In this document: one piece after another, positions 10,550 through 21,591 of the stretch
Numbering within the stretch: position 1 is the stretch's first letter
Layout of the letters: the number at the start of each line of letters is the position of its first letter
The notes under the pieces: model-generated
Told to the model about the DNA's origin: nothing
Databases searched by the model: none
Seen by the model: only the letters and a program-made list of their open reading frames with translations
Source of the DNA: Mariannaea sp. PMI_226
Lineage: Eukaryota; Ascomycota; Sordariomycetes; Hypocreales; Nectriaceae
DNA length: 64,000 nucleotides
Direction of reading: 5' to 3'
Assembly: GCA_024336345.1 (NCBI GenBank)
Contig: JANFOG010000014.1
Location: 558,001 to 622,000, forward strand
Made by a program: the position numbers and the translations under genes

Positions 10550-13500
10550 ATTCCAACTGGTCGTCGAGTCTGAATGAAGAAATGACTACTTTCTTCATAT
10601 ATCTTCATTCTTTTTTTCTGCGATATTGGCTATGAAAGAGAAAAAAAAATTATATCCCAGCATCAGTTGGGCCATACCGTGGCACCATCAATTGCCTCGG
10701 TGGGCAGTTCATGGCAGCATCTTGGCACGCCACCTTCTCAGCTTGTCGCTTCATTCATGATGGGTTTGAGGTCTGTGTGCTGACCGATCGTAGATCTTTT
10801 CAAGATGCCGTGACTTGACATGCAAGGTACCATCACGGCATACCACTCGCTTATAAGAGCTGGCATTGTTCTAAATTTTATTTTCATTTTTTTTTAATTT
10901 ATTTTTCTTCCTCACTCTACTCCTAGGGTTTGGACGAAGACGTGACTGTTCAGAGACGTCAAAGAGAGCACGAGCCCTTTCTGAGCTGCCATCATCCACA
11001 CAGCATTGTCTCACTCTCTCATCATAGACCCCCTTTCAGATAATAAGCATAACCACTTAGGTTTCGCGTTATACCGTAATAATCACAGACGACGCCCCCA
11101 TTGTCGCAAATGTCCATGTACGCAACCTCTTAGCATTACTTTCCCATTTTATTCAGGCCAGCGCTTGCGTGGTGGCCCCTGGTTCATGTCTCAAGATCGA
11201 GATTGGAGGCCCTTGTCTTGTGCCTGAGCCTAAGGCCCAAAAGACGATAGGGTTCGGCCGGTTAACACCAAAGAGGTTCCCTCCTCCTTGACAGGTGTGA
11301 GGTGATGCTCAGCAGCTTTTGCATACCTTATGTTGATTGTAATCAGAGTGGGTTTTTTTCTTTTAACCAAGGCTAGGGTTCATGTGTGCCATGTGAAGCT
11401 CCTCAAGGTAAGAAAACCGTCTTCTCGAAAGGCGGGTAAAATACTTGATAGAGATGCTGTAAGAAGTGCGATTTCGTCTTGGTGCGGAGTAGCGATGATA
11501 CACGAGCCGTTTGTGATCATGGCCCCAATACCATGACTATGGTGGTGCTATCGCATATTACAAGGATTTTGTTTTACTTCTTTGCCGCCGCCGCCATGAT
11601 TCAGAAAAATAAAATAAAATAAAGAAAAAAAGAAGAGAGAAAGAGAGGACAAGTACTGAACTCCTCGGAAGGGACGGGACGGGAGAGCAACATTACGAGG
11701 CAAAGTCATGAATGGGGACTGTGTGACGAGTGTTCCAAAGAGTGTCACTCGCGGTCACCCAAAACTTGGATACCTACCTGCGGTCTCCCCTGTAACCATG
11801 ATCAGGTCTTTGTTTCGCCTAGGGATTGATGGAACACGTCAGTACGCGACTTTGCAAGCTTTCACATCACATTCTCGTCGGGTAAAAGAGACAAAAACAA
11901 TCAAATCCAACCAATTCTTCTTTGGCCAAGGTGAAAGGAGACTGTAGAAAGAAAAAAAAAACATGCAACTTGGCAGAAAAATGAAGCCATCACCAAGAGA
12001 CAGTGGGCTGACAAGGGCAGAGGGATGCTTGGATGGTGGACGGCGCGTGCGCCAATGAGATGGGATTTTTGTGTACGCAGAAGTGCGGCAAGGTGAAAAT
12101 GGGGGTTTGGGGCGTTGATGAGTGGATGGTAGGTCGCGCAGGCCAAGCCTCGGCAAGACCCAGGAGGTGGTGCAGGCCTGAGATGTCCAGGGGGTGTGTG
12201 AGGTGAGACCTATGGAGTATTATACTATGTTGCTTAGAACTCCGCATCATAACTGCAAGTATCTAGTATTGGATGTAGCAGCTGGCGGGATGTACGTAAT
12301 GCTGTAAGAGGACATTTTGAGAGTAGCTTGGTTGTGACCCTTTTAGGAGACTATCTCCGTTGTCAGGAATGTCACTGAGCTCCATGTTGTGGAAGCTATA
12401 GCTCAATTAGGCACTCAATTAGTACAGAGTATGTGCGTTCGGTACAGAAGCCCCTGGGGCCAGCAGCTAGGAGGGAAGACGTTTGACCTTGTCACGCCTA
12501 TTGCTTGGCATGTGTAGCCGAGAAACCATAGCGCTCGTACTGTTAGCAGGGATATTGGGAGTATCTAACTCTCTTTCCCATATAATCTGGACGTCGTAAA
12601 TTTTTGTGAGCGTTTGATTGATGAATAGACGCGCGTGTATTTTTCGTTGGTGGGCAACAAATCTTCCGTATGCATACCGTAGTGTGCAGCCTGCAGATTA
12701 CTGAGTGTCTGAGCATCCCTTTTACCAGTAATCAATCTTAAGCTTAAAGAAGAGGGACTGGCTGTCTTTCATTCTCGCGTCCACTGTGATTCTCGGCAGC
12801 AGTGAACCCCATCCATCATGGCTTAGTCGACTCCGTATTCCTTTTTTTTTCAGGCCCTTTCGTTCGCCGTCACCATGGCCATCCTGAAACACGGCCCTTC
12901 TCCCCCCAATGGCGTATGACTAAGGTACAGGTAGTCGTCCCCCGACGCGAGTCAACCTCCGCAAACCGATCTGATACACACTCCTCCTCAGCCAACGCCC
13001 CCTCCGCAGCCTCTCTCCCCTTGCATGGCGCGCTGCGAGACTTGTCGAGTGTCACTTGTGGTTTGATCGTACATGATCGAACATGATGTCAGACTTGCAT
13101 CTTTTTTTTCTCTTTGCTACGCGCCCTTTTGATGCTCCTCATTCGAGAAGAACCCTTATTTTCTTTCTCTCTCTCTCTCTCTCTTTTCTTCCACACCCCC
13201 CCAAATTTGTCTCCAGACTCTCGCTCAGCCAACCAGCTTCCATCCCAAGACTCCAGTCAGGATAGACCCCCCTCCTTGGGCGCTTGCGGCTCTCTCCCTC
13301 CGCATGACAAAGGTGCTTCCAACATTTGTAGATTTTACTCCGTAGCGTATTGCAAACTCGGCTTTCGTAGAGGCAAAAGGTACATGCCGCACCAATGCCG
13401 AACATACAATTCCCCACGGCATTTTCCCCATTTCTGCACCCAAAAGCAGGCCATTTCTCCGTCGCATCGTCCGTTGTATGTCGATCCCACGACGATTCTG

Positions 13501-14383
13501 TACCAACTCTCGTTTCTTCCCCTTGACGGGGGCCTAGGCCGTTTCTCTCTCTTTCTATCTCTGTCTCTCTGTCTCTGAAGCCTTTCCCCCCTCTCCCCTC
13601 CCCCCATCCCCTGGATGGAGCTTCTTAGCCTCACCGGGTTTGTTTTGCCATGTAACCTCACCTGGGACATAAGTGCAAAATAGTATAACCGCCACCCTTG
13701 CCCACCGCATTGTATGCTTGCCTCTTTCGGGAGCTTTCCTTTTCTCGTTTCTGTGTCGATACACACCGCAAACTGAATCAAAGGCTGAATCATCGAAAAC
13801 GAAACCCTTGGGGGCCCCCTTCCCTTGATTTCCCTCTTCTTTTTCTTCTTCCTTTTTTTTTCTCCTTCTTCCCTTCCGCTTTTCTTTTCCTTTGATTCTT
13901 TCTGGCTGGGGTTTAATTCGACAAATCTCCGCGTAGCCACTCGTTCGTCGTATCTACTGAGTGGGCTGGGTCCCCTCTTGTCTTTCACTTTCACTTCATT
14001 TCGTTTCCGTGACTAGCCATATATTCTCCTCTGTTCATATTTGGCCGCAGTCATTTGTTTTCTCTTCTTTCCTCTACTTCTTCTGGATTATCTCCCGTCG
14101 AAAGAGAACGAGTATCCAATGACGAGTTGACCTCACCACTCTTGCACCTCACGACCGTTTTCGATTCTCGTGTACAAGGTACAACCCATTATCAACATAC
14201 ACCGCCGGACGGATTTCATCTTGCTTTTACTCTCAGTCGATTTTGGATTAGTGTGCGTGTGTTTATTCAAGAGTTTGGCCACTGGTAGCATTCGAAGTTT
14301 CCGATTAAGACGCCTGAAGGAAATATAACGTATCTTACTTATACTGGAATTCGACGTCCAACGAGACAAGTTTACTCGAAACC
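10550..14383. other. Long non-coding stretch between divergent promoters (3.8 kb)
   Basis: The region separates the start of the minus-strand hydrolase from the start of the plus-strand membrane protein gene. It holds T-rich runs near 10875-10910 and a (CT)n run at about 13165-13184. A strongly pyrimidine-biased zone (13500-14380) probably contains the promoter and 5' leader of the 14384 gene. Open frames of 60-220 codons overlap on both strands, but all are low-complexity shadows of the CT bias. No gene is supported. Confidence 0.55.
13165..13184. repeat. (CT)n microsatellite
   Basis: A run of about ten CT dinucleotides lies in the pyrimidine-rich upstream zone of the 14384 gene. Confidence 0.8.
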
Positions 14384-15461
14384 ATGGCACCGGTTGCTTT
14401 ATTCGCCCTCGCGGCCTCACTGCTCGCACTCCCCGCATCGGTATCGGCCTCCAATCCTTCCTCCGGCGCTATCATTCTCGGCGCTGAGGACGTCCTCAAC
14501 CGCCCCTACGTCACTATCGCCACCTCCTCGCTCCTCCACAGGCGCGGCGACAACGGCAACTCATCAACTAGCGACCAATTCGGGGTCACAAGCAATGCCG
14601 ACGGCACACTCAATCTGACAGCCTGGGACTCTGCCACTATCAACGCCTGCACTGCCGTCCTTAACAGTCTGCACCAGAGCTCCAACCCTTCTGGCGCTTG
14701 CGTTTGCTACAACCTCCCCTCCCTGGACACGGACACGGGTGTCTTTGAGGCCGACTTGCGCGTGTTCAAGGTCTCGGAGCCGAGGGGCAACTTTGCCGGA
14801 ATTGCGCCTGAGGATGTGACTGTCTCACTCTCCTACAATGGCGCAAGCGTCATGTCCGTGGATCCGAAGAACGTAACGGGATCGGGAATACAGGGTTCAG
14901 TGGCGAAGATTGTGAAGCGGTCGTCGCTTGAGTTGTTGCAGTCGTACATGTTTATTGGGCAGATTGACAAGGACCGGATGAAGAAGAACTTGACTATGTA
15001 AGTCCCCTTTGTGTTGTGTCCTGGTTTTCCCCGGGATTGCTTCATTACCGGGAATTTTGAGTTTAACATGAATGCACAGGTCCTCATTCGAAACTCTTCT
15101 CATCCCTACGCTTACCCTGACCGGTCGCAACAGCAGTGGCGACAAGGTGCAGACCAACGTGTCCATTAACGAGGCGTCGTTCCTCACCGGCGTCTTCTCG
15201 CAGGAGGTCATCCTCTCCGACTTTGGCGCCGCCCAGAAGGCCGTGGACGACCAGGTCGCCGGCCTCAAGAACGGAACCGTGGCGTTTATCCTCCCCGGCG
15301 TCCAGCTGATGGTGTACCCGATCGGACTCATCATCACCAGCACGTGGCTCCTCATCGGCGTGACGGTGTACGGCTTTGGCACCTATGAGCGCTACAAGTA
15401 CGCTGAGTTGTACAGACGCAGGAAAGCCGTGTCCGTGCCGCGGAAAAACAACCAGATATAA
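14384..15461 (+). CDS. Conserved-looking type I membrane protein, function unknown
   Basis: The model has two exons, 14384-14997 and 15080-15461 (331 residues); the start methionine codon is within a strong signal peptide (residues 1-22, rich in Ala and Leu). A luminal or extracellular region of about 245 residues carries several N-x-S/T sequons, a Cys pair in GACVCYNLP, and the segments LTAWDSATINAC and SYMFIGQIDKD. Then comes one hydrophobic span (about residues 283-305, LMVYPIGLIITSTWLLIGV) and a short basic tail ending YRRRK and downstream polar residues. The architecture and motifs resemble an uncharacterised family common in Pezizomycotina; I know no function for it. Residence in the secretory pathway or plasma membrane is likely. 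The spliced codon is the ATG at 14996-14997/15080. Confidence 0.85.
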
Positions 15462-16350
15462 GGAAGGGGGGAAACTTCCCGCTTGATATTGAAGTAAAGA
15501 AGGGGGAAGAACTTTGTGAAGATGGGAAAGGGGATAAAAGAAGACGGAGAGGGTGGGGAGAAACTATGAGATTTCTTGGTAATGTGGAAGAGAAGACACT
15601 GACTCGTTTCTGATGGGCGAGGTATTGATACCATGTCACAATTCCTTTTTTTTTTATTTCTTCATATTCAAAGCTTTCCCCCGTATACCAATCGTCCCTC
15701 CTACGGTGCTCCCATTTTGTTGAGAAGACTCCTGGCATTCTTGGACTGGGGAAAGCTGCCTACATTATGATACCTACTTGCTTTCCATGCTTATAAACAA
15801 TAAAGAGCTAAGAAAAAAAATTCAAAAAATAAATAAAGAAATCCACGCTTTGTATCAAGATGCGTATTTGCACTACCCTTTGGTTAGGCTGGGATGATGA
15901 CGTTGGTTTGTTTCACACTTCCATATCGGAGCATGTTGTGGCCGAGTAACGAATGACGTGCTGGGCAATGATGATACAGATACCTTTAAGATGACGTCGA
16001 GGAGAACAAGAGGGTTGATTTAATGAGTTTATTATTATAAACCAATTATAGTAAATTCATCAGTGTAATTGCTCTAGTGGGTGACGACTCCAAGTCGAAA
16101 GGGGACTGTTTCGTCCGTCTCGGTGTCCGTCCCGGCCCCCGTCCCGCTGCTAGGGACGCCACCATCGAGCAACAGCATAGTATTAACCTCAACTAATAGT
16201 GGAACTAAAATTAATTACATAGTTGATGCGAATATGTCCCGACTCTCGACCGAAAGGCGGCCAAATGGTAGAGCATATAAGAGAGCTGTTCGAAGCTGCT
16301 CATTTGAATTGTTTATATGAAGGCTTTATAGCTTCATGTGTTGAATCAAC
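15462..16350. other. Intergenic, 0.9 kb
   Basis: The stretch starts with the 3' region of the 14384 gene (A-rich near 15810-15840) and ends with the promoter of the SDR gene. A TATAAG box at 16276-16281 lies 70 bases upstream of the SDR start. The 80-codon open frame at 16081-16320 has biased composition and no motif, so I did not call it. Confidence 0.55.
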
Positions 16351-17434
16351 ATGTCTGCTCAATTGCAATCGCAAGCTGCTTGGGAGGCTGGCCCGTTAGC
16401 ATTTATATCACGCCAATTTATCCAGACTGTCCCTCCGACCCCAGACACTGTCAACCTCTCGGGACAGACGGCTCTCATCACTGGATCCAACGTTGGGCTT
16501 GGCTTTGAATGCGCTCGACAGCTTCTCGATCTAGGCCTCTCCCACTTGATCCTTGCCGTTCGGTCGCAGTCGAGGGGCGACGCAGCGGCGGCCAAGCTCC
16601 AAACCCTGTTTCCTCAAGCGAAAATTGATGTTTCGCTTGTGGATATGTCTTCGTACAAGTCCATTGTGGCCTTTGCGAAACGTTGTGAATCACTTCCTCG
16701 CTTGGACGTGGCTATATTGAACGTCGGACTGAGCCGGCCGCAGTTCGAGCGCGCCGAGGAGACCAAGCACGAGATGACTTTCCAGGTCAACTACCTGTCC
16801 ACCGCCCTCCTGGCTCTTCTACTTCTTCCCGTTCTGAAGGAAAAGCGTGGAAGTGGCCCTGGCCGACTGGCCCTTGTTGGTTCGGATGCTGCGTACTGGG
16901 CTCCTTGGGAAGACATGTGTCGCACATCAATCTTCGAAGCCGTCAATGACGCCTCCAAGTTTTCGCCTATGGATTCGTATAAAGTTTCCAAACTTTTGCT
17001 TCTGATGTTTCTCGAAGAACTCAGAGTGCGCGTCCCGGCTGAGGAGGTCATCATCAACGTGCCAAATCCGGGTGCATGCAGAGGCACTGAGTTTGCATCC
17101 GACAATCCAAGCAAGATCCAAAGAAGCCTGTTCCATCTACTGGGCTATATCATAGGTCGCAGTGTTACAACTGGCGCGCGACAATACGTCGATTCCGTCA
17201 CGACGAAGGGTGTCGAGAGCCATGGGTGCTTCTTGAGTGAAGGCAGAGCCAAGCCGTTAGTACAGGCATCTTTCTTAGGTTTTTGGACTGGTTGAAAACT
17301 AATTGAGTGACAGATTTCCTATGATAATGTATGAGGAAGCTGGTCGAAAGTTGCAGGAGACACTTTGGCAGGAGACCATGAGAGAGCTGGACTTTGCTAA
17401 TCCATTGGAAATCTTGGGCAAATTTGAGAAATGA
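16351..17434 (+). CDS. Short-chain dehydrogenase/reductase
   Basis: The model has two exons, 16351-17255 and 17314-17434 (341 residues). It is a classical-type SDR with a Rossmann fold. The cofactor motif TGSNVGLG lies at about residues 46-53, the structural NVG in VAILNVGLS, and the catalytic pair in YKVSK. A Ser (VGSDAAYW) precedes them as the third catalytic residue. AVRS after the second strand suggests NADPH preference. A WEAG/FISRQF N-terminal helix precedes the domain, as in fungal SDRs related to retinol dehydrogenase-like and polyketide-associated reductases. The intron donor is GTTAGT at 17256; the nearby GTACAG donor would cause early termination, whereas GTTAGT yields a C-terminal helix ending LGKFEK. 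The substrate is unknown. Neighbours give no sign of a biosynthetic cluster. Confidence 0.9.
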
Positions 17435-18374
17435 GGATAATTTTTATCTCGGGGAGGCGTCTTTCTATAATCTTAAACTTCCTCGCTTCAAAGTTCTAAT
17501 AAAACTTCTAGTAACTCCTAGGTCCTTTGTCTTTGTATACCTCTTTTTCTTGCGCTCAACCTCAGGCCAAACCTACTATTTACCCCAATAATCTTTCTCT
17601 TTGATGTCTCTAATTAAACCATTAAAGCTGTAGGAAATTTACGATATTCTTCATTGCCTGTTCATCCGCTTCCATTGTGCAAGTCAACTCCTCGTCTACC
17701 CAACCCTTTCTATATCCATCACCGAAATCAATTAGCCAAGCCTTATTGCCCCCCGTCAATAATGATATTGCTATCCTTCACATCACCACAGATCACCCCT
17801 ATTTCGTACAAGCAGCCAACTTTCCTGCAGATCTGCGAAGCCCAGTCTCGCCTTCTTTCAGTTGGTGTTGTCAAGATGCTGACATCTTTGAGGCGACACC
17901 CTGATATCCACTGCCTGAGAAACCCGATAACAGACTTGATCTAGAGAAATCAATGGTCATCAGAATTTTGGAAGGGACTACCTAATGTGTTTCTCTTTAA
18001 TATTCACATCTGCTCTATTGGAAGACAACCTGAGAGAAATGTACGGTCTTGGAGCCACATAATCGAATCCTCAACTTCGACTTCGCTCACGTTTCCTCCA
18101 CCCTGCATCCTGTGCGTTCTAGGTTCATTTGAGGCTATAACCAAAGACCCTTATGTATAAAAATCATGTCCCTTTCCAATTTCTATTCATGGATGGTTGC
18201 CCGTAGCTATTATGTCGGTATCCTGCTTGCCCATTGTTGCCAATGGGAGTTGTCGAAAAAACTCATTGATTCGCCGTCCTTGTCTGAGGCCCTTGTCTGA
18301 GGCGTCGCAATTGCAAGTCAAGTGGTAGACGGCGATATGATCGAAACGAAAATAGATATAAAAATACGCGTCTA
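17435..18374. other. Intergenic, 0.9 kb, AT-rich
   Basis: This is the shared 3' region of the plus-strand SDR and the minus-strand small membrane protein. Two overlapping open frames near 17654-17944 have no recognisable content. Confidence 0.55.
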
Positions 18375-18749
18375 CTATGAAAGTAGACCCTTTTCTTCGT
18401 CGACGTCTTGTTTTTCTTCCTTGATCAAATGCAGAAAATGTAGGCGGGGTCGATGGCACTCCAAGTCCAACTCAGCAGCTCGGAGCTCGATCTCCATCCC
18501 AGCGTCGTCTTCGACTAACCTCAGGCGCTTCCGACTATTCGGGTGTCTGAGGTACCAGATGATTAGGGCAACATAACAGATCAGGAGCCCCATGACATAT
18601 AGGCCAGCAGTTGTTGGGGCTAGCGTACAAGTCGCCTTCTCGTGTAGCAGCCGGATCCCGTTCTTGAAGTAATGCGATACTTCCAAAGGACCATTTGGTG
18701 ATTGAATATTCATTTTGAGTAACTGAGATCTGATTTGGTGAATAGACAA
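18375..18749 (-). CDS. Small single-span membrane protein, unknown
   Basis: This is a single exon of 124 residues; starting at the Met codon at 18713 would give 112. A short N-terminal segment carries one Cys. It is followed by one hydrophobic span (about residues 49-66, LYVMGLLICYVALIIWYL), a basic juxtamembrane stretch HPNSRKRLR, and an acidic, Leu-rich cytosolic tail ending DVDEEKGLLS. The positive-inside rule puts the C-terminus in the cytosol. I do not recognise the family. The layout resembles the next minus-strand protein (19576-20142): charged dipeptide plus AT before the span, then a basic patch. The call rests on the clean membrane topology and a long frame in AT-rich surroundings, so it could be wrong. 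Confidence 0.5.
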   Translation of the reverse strand: MSIHQIRSQLLKMNIQSPNGPLEVSHYFKNGIRLLHEKATCTLAPTTAGLYVMGLLICYVALIIWYLRHPNSRKRLRLVEDDAGMEIELRAAELDLECHRPRLHFLHLIKEEKQDVDEEKGLLS

Positions 18750-19575
18750 GCGGAGTTGATAGATTGAGCAGAATATTACCGGGGAGATTGAGAAATAAAA
18801 TCGCGGAAAATGGAGGAGACTAGCAAGGTGGGGATCTTATAGAATAGGAGAAGAAGGCTGGAACACGCAAACAAGGTCCCCAAGAAACGCAGAGGGTTTA
18901 CTCTTGCTGATAGTTTGGCATCTGCAAGTGCTTTTTGACTTGGTTTTATGCGTGGCCCTTCTTTTGCATGCCTCTATGCAGCGATTTGGCCTGCGTTCTT
19001 GGAAGTCTTACAACTGTAAGGTTGGACTCTGAGGCTTGGGCTGCATCTTTTTACGTTTCGTCAAAATTTTGTTTATTACTTTCTCATGCATTATCTACTT
19101 AACTTTGGCGATTAGACACATAACACCTATTTCTACCTGTGACTCGAAGAATGTCCACATTGCATATGCACTACATGTGTCATTCGACACCATCGTCGTT
19201 GGGCTTTGTAGGTTCGAACTCAATATCCCGTACTGCCTTGAACTATGAAATGAAATGAATTTCAATTAATGCCAAATTTAATCTAATAATACACTTCTGA
19301 ACCCAGATAACCAGGGGCTCCTACGCAATGTCGGTCGCCTCGACGGGTGGGTGATGCTTTCGCGAACCTCACGACGAATTGTCGTCCAAACCCATTATCG
19401 TACAAGAAAAGCAAAGCAAAATAAAAGAAGACCATTTAGAAGTCCCATTCGCTAATTTAGCGTTTGCTAGGATTTCTATTCTTAACTCCATCTCGGCCTC
19501 TCATAACAGTTGAAACCCGTCTTCTTCAGCCTACCCAGTTTCGGTGGGCCTCCGCACTCGACTCTTCTAGAGAAA
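18750..19575. other. Intergenic between two small membrane-protein genes
   Basis: This 0.8-kb stretch holds the promoter of the 18375 gene and the 3' region of the 19576 gene. I see no coding signal or RNA. A GGTTCGAACTC stretch near 19209 resembles a tRNA B box but has no matching A box or stem. Confidence 0.5.
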
Positions 19576-20142
19576 TCACTCGCACCATCTCCCACGGTAA
19601 TGCTCCCAGTATTTCGACTTGGGTTGATAGGTTGGTGGAGGCGCGTCCGCCTGGTAAGATGGAGGCGATGAGAGCGGGATAGTCTCAAATTTGACAGACG
19701 GTGAGGCTGGAGACAGTATTGCAGGCGTAGGTCTAGTTGGCTCCTGATGCCATGCTAGAGACATCAAATTTCTTCGCATGGGATCGTCCTCAGGAACTAT
19801 AATAGTATTTGTGCGACGGGAGCTTCGACGAAAATTCTCCAGTCTGACAAAGGGTAGGGGACGTGGGACTCGGAAAAGGTCATTATCGGCATCCCCCCGT
19901 TCAAGGCACGAAGCTTTCTTATTCATCCATTTGGGTCTCTTCAAAGACCGCCTACATGCAATCAAGAACGCCGTGGCGGCAATAGCAAAGATCACAATGC
20001 CGTAGATGGCGACGGGCCCGGGGCTAGTGACAGACGCCCAAGTGGCCCGGTCAGAGACCACGGCAGCCGCAGTCTTGAACATTTTCGTGGAGTGATTAAT
20101 GACTTTGGTGGAGACTAGTCTGAGGGGGCACTGCTTTGCCAC
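19576..20142 (-). CDS. Single-span membrane protein with PPxY motifs, unknown
   Basis: This is a single exon of 188 residues; an internal start at 20082 (MFKTAAAVV) would give 168 residues and look more natural. A short N-terminal region is followed by one span (about residues 46-62, AIYGIVIFAIAATAFLI) and a Cys-Arg-Arg/Lys-rich juxtamembrane patch. The cytosolic tail of about 120 residues holds RRSSRR and SPASPS, and near the end PPSY and PPTY separated by six residues. Tandem PPxY motifs bind WW domains, as in adaptors of the Rsp5/Nedd4 ubiquitin ligase. A role as a small adaptor or a self-targeting membrane protein is inference. I know no named family. It lies upstream of, and on the same strand as, the 18375 gene. 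Confidence 0.6.
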   Translation of the reverse strand: MAKQCPLRLVSTKVINHSTKMFKTAAAVVSDRATWASVTSPGPVAIYGIVIFAIAATAFLIACRRSLKRPKWMNKKASCLERGDADNDLFRVPRPLPFVRLENFRRSSRRTNTIIVPEDDPMRRNLMSLAWHQEPTRPTPAILSPASPSVKFETIPLSSPPSYQADAPPPTYQPKSKYWEHYRGRWCE

Positions 20143-21591
20143 TGTGGTTTGTCTGTATGCGTTTTTCAGTAGATGTGTTGCGATGAGTTGGGCTTGGAAA
20201 TATAAGCAACTTGGGAGAATGCGTTCGATGATAGATAGATGACAAGTTTGTGTTTGGGCTTCTAAGGACTGGATGATAGGTGCCGGTTATATACCAGAAG
20301 ATGAAAAGAAACTTCTAGGAAAATACTATTAACGGCTTCTCATGTAGCTCTGTCGTGAGCGTGGAAACAAGCTTATCCTAGATATTGTTTGTGTTCAAGT
20401 TTATATTCCCGTTCCCCGTAATGGCAATCAGATGACTCAATTTACACTACCACATCTACATTTTCGTCTTGCATGATAGAATAGATCATATGATGAAGTC
20501 GGACAAACTTAGATTTTCGGATTAATCCTTTAAGGATCAGGCTTCTTGACTCTGATCGCAAGGACAAAAACGCAACAATAGACTCACTGCAGAGCAGGGC
20601 TGACATGTGTTTCCCATATACGCGTACTTGATGAACTTTTCCGTAGTGATTTAACTCCTCAGCCATACCTAAAGGCCACGCCGCAACGGTGATGCATGTG
20701 GTCTATGGTCATGAAAACGAGAGAAACTGAATTGGTGGTTGCCTTGGGGAATTACCATGTGAGATTAGGCTTCAAGGATAGTCTACTTGTGGCCAAGATT
20801 CTTGCAGCTAACTTGAATATTCACACTCAAAAGGACGTAAGGTTACTCCTCTAGTAATATCTTTCTCGTCATTCCGCAAGGCAGACTCATCTCGATCCAA
20901 TCTCAGCCAGTCCACTCCACCACCCCAATTTTAATCCAAAGATTCAAGATATAATTAATAATCCTCCCTTTCCTTACACTAATGCTGACTCAGAGAAGAG
21001 ACTCCCCAATGAACCAGAGTCCATGTCGGACTTACAGTGATACTGGTCGGTTCAATTCGGCCGAGTGCCCAGTTAGCTTTACCCCTGTCAGCATTATTTC
21101 TTCTTCTTTAGAGATCAGCAGTGCACCTTGCAGATATTTACACTACGCCTTGTCAATAACTACATAACTTTCAAGGAAATGTAATTAACTTATTAAACTA
21201 TTGCTGGCCTACGGACGGCAAATGGTGTGCAAAAAAAAAAAAAGAGAGAGAGAGAGAAAAAGATAGCTGCTTGCCTGCATGGAATGGCATGACCTCGGCT
21301 GCAAAATATGTTACAGGTTGGTTGAACGAAACGAAGAAGAAAGAAAAATGCCCGTCTCCAACGCCGCAGTTTTCAAAGTACACAGGTCAGCAACGAAGAA
21401 GAAAAAAAAAAGAGAAACAAGGATCATCGTAACAGTCGTCATCCAGCCCTATCCTGTGTATCCCAATCACTCCCGCATGTTCCTTGGGTGTGTGTGATTG
21501 GTCGCGCTGATGGTGATGCAATGGGCGGGTTACTCCCATAAAAAAAATAAACCCATAAAACGGTTCCAAAGGAGTCCCAGTCAGGAGTTAT
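20143..21591. other. Intergenic, 1.4 kb
   Basis: It holds the upstream region of the 19576 gene and the 3' side of the NAD(P)-binding gene. An A13 run followed by (GA)n lies at 21231-21260, and purine-rich stretches follow near 21330-21420. The 75-codon frame at 20442-20666 has no homologue I recognise and no supporting context. Confidence 0.5.
21231..21260. repeat. A-run plus (GA)n microsatellite
   Basis: Thirteen A residues are followed by about seven GA units and a further A run, in non-coding DNA downstream of the NAD(P)-binding gene. Confidence 0.8.

Noticed and set aside
13335..13994. 219-codon minus-strand open frame
   Set aside because: It is Lys/Arg/Glu-rich because it reads the reverse of a CT-rich promoter zone; there is no domain and several plus-strand frames overlap it.
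16081..16320. 80-codon plus-strand open frame before the SDR
   Set aside because: The composition is biased Ser/Val/Pro and it overlaps the SDR promoter and TATAAG box; no motif.
19205..19220. tRNA-like B box GGTTCGAACTC
   Set aside because: No A box, anticodon stem or acceptor stem can be folded around it.
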